From the NCBI GenBank assembly GCA_011799875.1, contig CM022299.1, positions 340,161,307 through 340,225,306 on the forward strand: a stretch of 64,000 bases of DNA, in the 5' to 3' direction. Under the pieces are notes generated by a model. That model was not told the origin of the DNA. It did not search any database and saw only the letters and a program-made list of their open reading frames with translations. Positions 57,522 to 64,000 of the stretch are shown piece by piece. The position numbers and the translations under genes were made by a program. This stretch comes from Thinopyrum elongatum. Its lineage: Eukaryota > Streptophyta > Magnoliopsida > Poales > Poaceae. Within the stretch, counting starts at the first letter, position 1. Each line of letters begins with the position of its first letter.

Positions 57522-58731
57522 TTTTTTTTAACCTGAAATAGTGAGAGAGTCTCTCACTGTGTGCCTTTTTCGATTAAAGAAATAATAAGTGTACATGTGA
57601 TATTACATTTTATGCCCTGACCACTTTGGGGCAGGGGGAGGGGGGTTTATTACGAGGAGGATATAAAAGAGGAAATAAAGGGCTTGTGCTTCTCTTTCGT
57701 CCTATGGATGAGAAGTGAGAAGTCTACAATAAATCTTTGCTTCCAAGACAGAAAGCTGGGTTGAATTCCATGAAAATGATTATTATTTCTCTCTTTCTAG
57801 AGGCTCCAAGCTGTCACAAAGCAGATTTCTGAAAAGAGGGGTATTGTGGATGTTCTTTTGGCTTGTGCAATCCAATCAACTGGTATACCAGCCGAGGGCC
57901 AGGTTATCTCAAGATGTCTGGAGCAGGCAGTACTGAATGGGCAGGAGAATATCATATGTGATATTGTTTCCTCGACGTGGCAGCCACAGAGAAGGCAACC
58001 CAAAATCATCACCAATATTAAAGTGTCTACGTTTTAGCATGTTACGGGTGTTGAGGCGATCCTGCATAAGTAACCACCCAAAAACCTTGATCTTCATGGT
58101 GCACTTAGACTTCCAGAGCCATGTGAAAACCTGGTGGGTTTCAATCTCTTTGAAGTAGAAGGAGTAGTAGTGTGATGATTTGTAGGTTTCAGCTCCCCAA
58201 TAATAGGACCAGCTGTCCTGTGTGTTGTGTGGGGATATGGTGTGTCAGAAATGACCCCTTGGATGGCTTGGACTTCTTGGAAAGCTTGTACTAATAGAGG
58301 TAGGTGAAATGTATCCTCAAAACTTGTGGAGCTTAGAAATTTATTGACTGAGATATCATCATCTATAGTGTACGAAAAGGCCCTAGGAAAGTTATCAGAC
58401 AATATAGAATCTAGCCAAAGGTCCCTCCAAAACAAAGCACATTCGCCATTGCCAATCTTGATCTCCAAAATCCCTCTGAAGAAGGGTGTGAGCTTAAGGA
58501 TGTCCTTCCACCAGAAAGAGCCACACAGATCAGCAGCATGCTTTTGTCCGTGTACTAGGTCTTCCATATCAACTCAACCCAAGGAAGATCAAGTTTGTTA
58601 TAGAACTTGTGGAGAAATTTAAGTAGTAGTGCATGACTTTGAACCTTTAGGTTGATCACACCTAGTCCCCCTTTATTTTTGGGCCTGCACACCAAATCCC
58701 ATGCAGCTAGGGAATTACATTTGTCCCCTTC
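57522..58731 (-). mobile_element. LINE 3' fragment (zf-RVT end of ORF2)
   Basis: On the minus strand, LINE RT-tail sequence runs from 58731 (SLAAWDLVCRPKNKGGLGV), through NGECALFWRDLWLD near 58430 and IKVFGWLLMQDRLNTRNML near 58090, to the zinc finger CLLCGCHVEETISHMIFSC near 57980. Several frameshifts break it. It ends in a short poly(A), seen as eight T at 57522-57529. The upstream part is cut off by the CACTA-like copy B at 58732. Confidence 0.8.
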
Positions 58732-58892
58732 ACTACTGCAGGATGGTCCTAACGCAACAGTAAAATCAGAGACCCTTCAACGAAACTGTGTGCGATGCAT
58801 TAATCACAAATGGTGGTGTAAGAAAACAGTCAAAAATGAGACAAACTGTTTGCGATGGCGGAGACATCAAACACGATTCAGATTAGAGTTGC

Positions 58893-59110
58893 GTGTGCGA
58901 TGCGTGGCATACAGTTCACTCGAATGAACTATTTGCGATGAGCGTAACAACAGAAATGGCTAGCCAGATGAAGGTGTGTGCGACATACGACATACAGTTC
59001 ACTCGAATAAACTGTTTGTGATTAGGCAACACAATAGAAACAGCCTACCCGATCAAGGTGTGTGCGATATATGGCATACAGTTCACTCAGATGAACTGTT
59101 TGCGATGAGC
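58893..59110. repeat. 83/84-bp subterminal repeat array, copy B
   Basis: The GTGTGCGA word occurs with its C at 58898, 58981 and 59065, spaced 83 and 84 bp. Units hold the palindrome CAGTTCACTC-GAATGAACT or a variant and then GTTTGCGATGAG, as in copy A. Confidence 0.75.
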
Positions 59111-59463
59111 CAAGACAACATAAATGGTTCAACTTAACAAGATGTGTGTGATACACGGTAAACAGGTCTGTAATAAGAAATGTGTGTGAAGACTAATAAT
59201 AACACAGACGATTGCTGCTAATAAGCCATGTGTTTTGTCGGCAAACGCTTGCTGGTATACAATTGTCAGTGATTGATGAAATCATCACCGACGGGTTCCC
59301 TAGTTTACTCTGTGTGCAATGTGATTTGCTCTGTCTTCAGATGAACAACATATATAACCAAAATAAACATGCAATTACATAAGTGACTATACAAAAAAAT
59401 TCACACACACCTCAATAAACAATTACATGCATTCTAAACTAGGAGAAACGATCATCTAATCAT

Positions 59464-60145
59464 CTACTTGTTGTGACACTGCCGCCACTGCTCTCCCTCA
59501 TCTGGGGCAGGACGAAGGCACTTCCTCATGTCAACGATCTGCCTATACATCTTGTAGCTTGTGTACGCGTCCTTGGCCGCATACTTGACGTGTGCTTCAT
59601 CCAGTCTCTGCTCACAGGCACTATGCCAGGCGATCTTGTCCTTGTTGCACTCAACCTTCATGTTCTTCTAGTAGGGGTCGATGATGGCCGAGGCGAGGTC
59701 AACCAGGGAGTTCTGCTTGTTCTTCGTTCTGCCCCGGACCCTGTAGTGGTGATGGATGTCGACAAGGTTCTGGCAGGCCAAGCCCAAAACCTTGAGCGCT
59801 TTTAGATCATTGATGATGTCCACCATAGTGAAACTATAGTCGCGGCTATTGATAAACCTGGCGAAATGCTCGCAAGGACTTGTGGCCAGGCAGTAGTGGT
59901 AGATGAGGACATGATGGCGCACGCACAACTGGGCGGCGGGCACGCCCGACACGACCGCCGGTGAACTCGAGGTCCAAGGCGACCACATGGTACTTGTCCT
60001 CGGCAAGCAACTGCTCCATAGTTTGGATGGAGCTCTCCATCGAGACCGGCTCATTTGTGTACACTACCAAGAGGTCCTTCCCCCTCACGTGGGTGTCCAC
60101 TACGTGCGGTGAGGTGAACTACCGTCCGTTGTTGTCGTCAGCCAT
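59464..60145 (-). pseudogene. DnaQ/WRN-like exonuclease domain protein, copy B
   Basis: The likely start is the ATG at 60145 (MADDNNGR), followed by a TAG. The Exo I block VVALDLEFTGG keeps D-x-E, and the Exo III block VKYAAKDAYTSYKMYR keeps the Asp, unlike copy A. The Exo II and SLVDLASAIIDPY blocks lie near 59690-59820. A frameshift around 59940-59960 separates Exo I from the next part, and a stop near 59670 precedes the C-terminus. It is therefore a pseudogene, but better preserved at the catalytic residues. Confidence 0.68.
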
Positions 60146-60785
60146 GGGGAGCGACATTGGAGCCGCTGGATATCCTCTTTGTATGTTTCGTCATGGGTGT
60201 GCTTAATTATTATCTCGTGGGGTGCGAGAGATGAAGGTAAATGGCCGCGGGAATAAATGGGGGCCGGGCGGCTTGGATTCTCGGCACGTCCGCATGGTAG
60301 CTTTTGCAGCGGGTAACTGCATCGTGGCGCCGTGCCTGGCGCAACCGCGTGCATAATGGCAGCACGAACGTACGTGATCGTGCGTTGGCCCCGAACACTG
60401 GCAGCGCTGCGGAGGGACGTGGGTAGAGCACGCAGAGGGAGCTTTAACATCAATGAAGGCTCAATATTCGCCTTCCGCTTCAGCAGTTTTCCAGATGAGA
60501 TTCATCTGTCTATCTACCGTCTATGATGTTAATTTCCAAAGGTTATAGATGTTGCATGTGAAACTTGGTGCTGGTGCAGTTGTGTAATGTGGTAGCTAGC
60601 TATATACCTATATGGTGTAACTGAGTGCTGAATCTATATGTACTCTGATGTATTTCAATTATGAAATACTGGTTCCATAATACGAAAATGAAATATATTG
60701 TGTGCTTAATATGAAATGTCAATTTGATTAATCAATGGATTATTAATAATAGGCCAATTACCATGCTTATTGGGTTTTTGTATTG
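60146..60785. other. Exonuclease upstream region and AT-rich spacer, copy B
   Basis: 60146-60440 is GC-rich and resembles 29723-30040 in copy A (AATAAATGGGG, GGCACGTCC, TTTTGCAGCG). 60440-60785 is AT-rich with no frame. The coiled-coil gene family is absent here. Confidence 0.5.
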
Positions 60786-61083
60786 CAAACGGTTATTGAG
60801 ACAACAACATGGGCGATGACCTCAGACAACCCACACAATTTCTAGGAAGAAGACGTGTTGGATCAATGAACAATCACACACGACTTCCTCTTGAAAACTG
60901 TTTGCGTTAGGCCACCTTGCGCAAACGTTTTCCACATAAAAAGTGTGTGTGATGGACATCCTATGCCACACATTTTCTTCTATCCATTGTGTGTATGCAT
61001 TCAATAACACAAACGATAAAATTGTTAATATCGTCTGCTATGGCAACACTATCACAAACGATTTGGTGGGGAAAATTGTGTGT

Positions 61084-61226
61084 GATGTACATGCGAACCG
61101 AAACGTTTGTCTGGGATTCATCATGTGGGATGTACATACGAACGGAAACGTACTTCTTGGATTGACTGTGTGGGATGTACATACGAACGGAAACGTATTC
61201 CTTGTATTGACTGTGTGGGATGTACA
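61084..61226. repeat. 45-bp repeats at the right side of copy B
   Basis: GATGTACAT occurs at 61084, 61129, 61174 and 61219, exactly 45 bp apart. The array is cut by the gypsy LTR at 61227. Confidence 0.85.
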
Positions 61227-62824
61227 TGATACGTCTCCAACGTATATATAATTTTTGATTGTTCCATGCTGTTATATTATCATTCTTGTATGTTTTACAA
61301 TCATTTTATAGCAACTTTATATCATTTTTGGGACTAACCTATTGACATAGTGCCCAGTGCCAGTTGCTATTTGTTGCTTGTTTTTTACTTCGCAGAATAT
61401 CAGTACCAAACGGAGTGCAAACGCAACGAAACTTTTTGGGGAATTTTTATGGAGAAGAAGACACAACTTGGACCAAAGAAGTACCAGAGGGGGGCTCCGA
61501 GGGGAGAACAACCCACCTGGGCACGCCTGGGGGCCCAGGCGCGCCCTGGTGGGTTGTGCCCACCTCGGCTGCCTCCCGCACCGCCTCTTCGCTCTATAAA
61601 TACTCCAATATTCAGAAAACCCTAGGGGAGTCGACGAAAAACAATTTCAGCCGCCGCAAGTTCCAGAACCACCAGATCCAATCTAGACACCATCACGGGG
61701 GGGTTCATCATCCTCATTGGTGCCTCTCTGATGATGCGTGAGTAGTTCATCATAGACCTATGGGTCCGTAGGCAGTAGCTAGATGGCTTCTTCTCTCTTT
61801 TTGATTCTCAATACAATGGTCTCTTGGAGATCTATTTGATGTAACTCTTTTTGCGGTGTGTTTGTTGGGATCCGATGAACTTTGAGTTTATGATCAGATC
61901 TATATCCATGAAAGTTATTTGAGTTTTCTTTGATCTCTTATATGCATGATTACTTATAGCCTCGTATTTCTTCTTCGAATCTTTGGTTTAGTTAGGCCGA
62001 CTAGATTGTTTTTTCTTGCCATGGGAAGAGGTGCTTTGTGATGGGTTCGATCGTGCGGTGTTCTTTCCCAGTGACTGAAGGGGCAACAAGACACGCATGT
62101 ATCGTTGCTACTAAGGATAACAAGATGGGGTCTATTCCTACATGAATAGATCATGTCTACATCATGTCATCATTCTTATTGCATTACTCCGTTTCTCCAT
62201 GAACTTAATACACTAGATGCATGCTGGATAGCGGTCGATGTGTGGAGTAATAGTAGTAGATGCAGGCAGGAGTCGGTCTACTAATCTTGGACGTGATGCC
62301 TATATAATGATCATTGCCTGGATATCGTCATATTTATTTGAGGTTCTATCAATTACCCAACAGTAATTTGTTTACCCACCATATGCTGTTTTCTCGAGAG
62401 AAGCCACTAGTGAAATATACGGCCCCCGGGTCTATTCTCCATCATATTTGCTTTGAGATCTATTTTTATTCGCTTTTATTTTCAGATCTATATTACCAAA
62501 AACCCAAAAATACCTTACTGCACTTTTTTGTTACTTATTTTATTTTGCGCTTTACCGATATCTATTTATCCAATCTATCACAATTTTTATCCCGTCAACG
62601 TGACAATCTCTGGCACCGTTACCCATTGAGGGATTGACAACCCCTCATTAACGTCGGGTTGCAAGTATTTGTTCTTTGTGTGCAGGTACCATTTACATAG
62701 TGTTGCTTGGTTCTCCTACTGGTTTGATAACCTTGGTTTCATAACTGAGGGAAATACCTACCGTAGTTGTATTGCATCATCCCTTTCTCTTTGGGGAAAT
62801 ACCGACATCGTTCAAGCGACATCA
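61227..62824 (+). repeat. 5' LTR of a gypsy element (TGATACGTCTCC family)
   Basis: It starts TGATACGTCTCCAACGTATA and ends AAGCGACATCA (1598 bp). It shares TTTTTGGGACTAACCTATT and CCAGTGCC with the complement of both solo LTRs. The hairpin arms ACAACCCACCTGGGCACGCC (61508-61527) and 61538-61557 precede TATAAA at 61595. An AACCCTAGGG word and a leader-like region follow. Confidence 0.9.
61508..61600 (+). promoter_or_regulatory. LTR promoter: GC hairpin plus TATA box
   Basis: The 20-bp hairpin arms are almost the same as those in the Athila-like LTR at 30525, and TATAAA lies 38 bp after the hairpin, against 36 bp there. The rest of the two LTRs differs. Confidence 0.7.
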
Positions 62825-62835
62825 AAAGGAATTTC

Positions 62836-62853
62836 TGGTGCCGTTGCCGGGGA
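62836..62853 (+). promoter_or_regulatory. Primer-binding site
   Basis: TGGTGCCGTTGCCGGGGA starts 12 bases after the LTR and matches the tRNA-Asp type primer site reported for Athila elements, one base off TGGCGCCGTTGCCGGGGA. Confidence 0.8.
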
Positions 62854-63077
62854 GACATCATCAACATCTATCAGGTTCCTAATCACAAATCTCATCTCCT
62901 TGCAATTTACATTATTTGCCATTTGCCTCTTATTTTCATCTCCCCCACTTCACAAAAATTTGGCTTTTTAGTCGCCTTCTTTTTCGTTTGCCCTTTTCCT
63001 CGCTAGATCTTTTGTTTGCTTGTGTTACCATGTGCCTTTTATTTGCTTGCATCTTCGCTTGCTGAAAATCTATTGAT

Positions 63078-63962
63078 ATGGATCCTCATCCACTTGCTAA
63101 TCTTTTTAAAATATCCAATTATGATGAACCAATTGCTATTGAATTGAGTGCACTTGATTATCTCTATGAAATTTTCCTTGAAATTCATGAATCTGAAGAT
63201 TGTGATGAAGTGTTGGAAGAAGAAATTGATAAAGTGATTCAGGATACCTCTTTCAATGAAAAGCATGATTGCAATGATGTTATTATAAATTCTATTAATG
63301 TCAATTGTGTTAATGATATGCAAAACCCTAAGCTTGGGGATGCTAATTTTGATATGTCAACTACTTATTGTAATGATCATGATTGGGGTGATTCTTCTTA
63401 TGATCTTGAAAATTTATTTGAGCCTCATGATGAATATTTTATCGATAATAATGTTTGCAACAATATTAAAAGTGGGTTTGGAAGAGTGTCAACTCTAGGT
63501 AAAAATAATCCCACATATTTGGAGAATTACCAATCTTGTGATTTTTTTGATAAAAGTGGGTTTGGAGAGGTCATGACTTTAGTTGATGTTAATCCCACTA
63601 TTTTGGAAGACTATAAGAATTTTATGCATGTGGATTATGGAAACAAAATTTTATATGATAGCTATATTGTTGAATTTGATTATGATCCTACATGTAATTA
63701 TTATGAGAGGGGAAAATATGGTTTTGGAAATCTTCATGTCACTAAATTACCTCTCTTCATGTTGAGATTGCTATTGTTTCTTTCTTCTTCCTTGCATATG
63801 CTAAATCTTGCTTGTCTTGCCAATTTGTCTTCCTATAAAATTCCTATGCATAGGAAGTATGTTAGACTTAAATGTGTTTGCCACATGTTTCATGATGCTC
63901 TATTTTGTGTTTCAATTATTATCTTTCATGTGAGCTTCATCGAAATCTCAATGCCTAGCTAG
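63078..63962 (+). CDS. Acidic repeat-containing ORF of the gypsy element, unknown function
   Basis: An intact 294-residue frame, the first after the primer site. Residues 1-110 are very acidic. Then come repeated units: KSGFGRVSTLGKNNPTYLENY, KSGFGEVMTLVDVNPTILEDY and a shorter KYGFGNLHV. The last 75 residues are hydrophobic in two patches (LPLFMLRLLLFLSSS and FCVSIIIFHVSF), possibly membrane segments. There is no gag, protease or RT motif, so the element may be non-autonomous or gag may lie beyond the window. The leader before the ATG is pyrimidine-rich. I do not recognise a function. Confidence 0.65.
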   Translation: MDPHPLANLFKISNYDEPIAIELSALDYLYEIFLEIHESEDCDEVLEEEIDKVIQDTSFNEKHDCNDVIINSINVNCVNDMQNPKLGDANFDMSTTYCNDHDWGDSSYDLENLFEPHDEYFIDNNVCNNIKSGFGRVSTLGKNNPTYLENYQSCDFFDKSGFGEVMTLVDVNPTILEDYKNFMHVDYGNKILYDSYIVEFDYDPTCNYYERGKYGFGNLHVTKLPLFMLRLLLFLSSSLHMLNLACLANLSSYKIPMHRKYVRLKCVCHMFHDALFCVSIIIFHVSFIEISMPS

Positions 63963-64000
63963 GGGCGTAAAACGATAGCGCTTGTTGGGAGGCAACCCAA
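63961..64000 (+). other. Stem-loop just after the acidic ORF
   Basis: Immediately after the stop the sequence GCGTAAAACGATAGCGC is followed by TTGGGAGGCAACCCAA, which can pair TTGGG with CCCAA. I recall this segment as common in Triticeae gypsy elements. The role is unknown. Confidence 0.45.

Larger units (their letters stand above)
58732..61226 (-). mobile_element. CACTA-like element copy B with exonuclease pseudogene
   Basis: It begins CACTACTGCAGGATGGTCCT, aligned with copy A at 28171. Order: 83/84-bp repeat array (about 58770-59340), minus-strand exonuclease pseudogene, AT-rich spacer (60440-60780), then right-side repeats to 61226, where a gypsy LTR has inserted. The right terminal repeat is outside the window. 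No transposase gene is present. Confidence 0.7.

Noticed and set aside
63961..64000. Possible tRNA gene fragment
   Set aside because: Only one short stem can be formed, and no A/B box pair or acceptor stem is seen before the window ends.

Overview
This is nuclear DNA from a grass, most likely a wheat, Aegilops, rye or barley relative (Triticeae). The window is almost wall-to-wall nested transposable elements. Solo LTRs and full LTR elements begin TGATACGTC, Stowaway MITEs carry CTCCCTCCGT ends, and a Copia LTR contains ATATGCCCTAGAGG. I recognise these as typical of Triticeae from memory, not from a database search. Only one ordinary host gene is visible, and it is broken.

Layout. 1-8429: 3' part of a Ty3/gypsy element of the Tat type (gag, protease, RT, two RNase H domains, integrase), ending in a 1.68-kb LTR. 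8430-9293: remnant of an unrelated LTR. 9294-14551: a second, internally deleted Tat-type element with its 3' LTR. 14552-20569: a LINE with ORF1 and ORF2, both broken. 20570-21712: an AT-rich repeat. 21841-27247: a five-exon GDSL esterase/lipase gene whose second exon is split by a hAT element with a perfect 8-bp target duplication; its introns hold several MITEs.

28171-50200: a CACTA-like block. It has an 83/84-bp subterminal repeat array, a minus-strand DnaQ/WRN-like exonuclease pseudogene, and then (after interruption) three related segments of an unrecognised gene family. One of these is an intact 195-codon coiled-coil ORF. The block is interrupted by a solo LTR (target duplication TATAG), which is itself interrupted by a complete 10.2-kb Athila-like gypsy element (target duplication TCAAT). 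A second solo LTR (CCCAG) and a 1.2-kb hAT-like element split the first gene copy. Tandem arrays (36 bp, about 501 bp, about 372 bp) follow.

51146-57521: a minus-strand Copia element (3' LTR, full set of broken pol domains, gag, leader). 57522-58731: a minus-strand LINE 3' fragment. 58732-61226: a second CACTA-like copy with the same exonuclease pseudogene. 61227-64000: the 5' LTR, primer-binding site and first ORF of another Athila-type gypsy element, same family as the two solo LTRs.

Main points. (1) Both CACTA-like copies carry an exonuclease gene. (2) A GC-rich hairpin plus TATA module sits in the LTR promoters of two families and is repeated inside the Athila-like element just before a small coiled-coil ORF. 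(3) Exact target duplications allow the order of many insertions to be read directly. All assignments come from reading motifs by eye.
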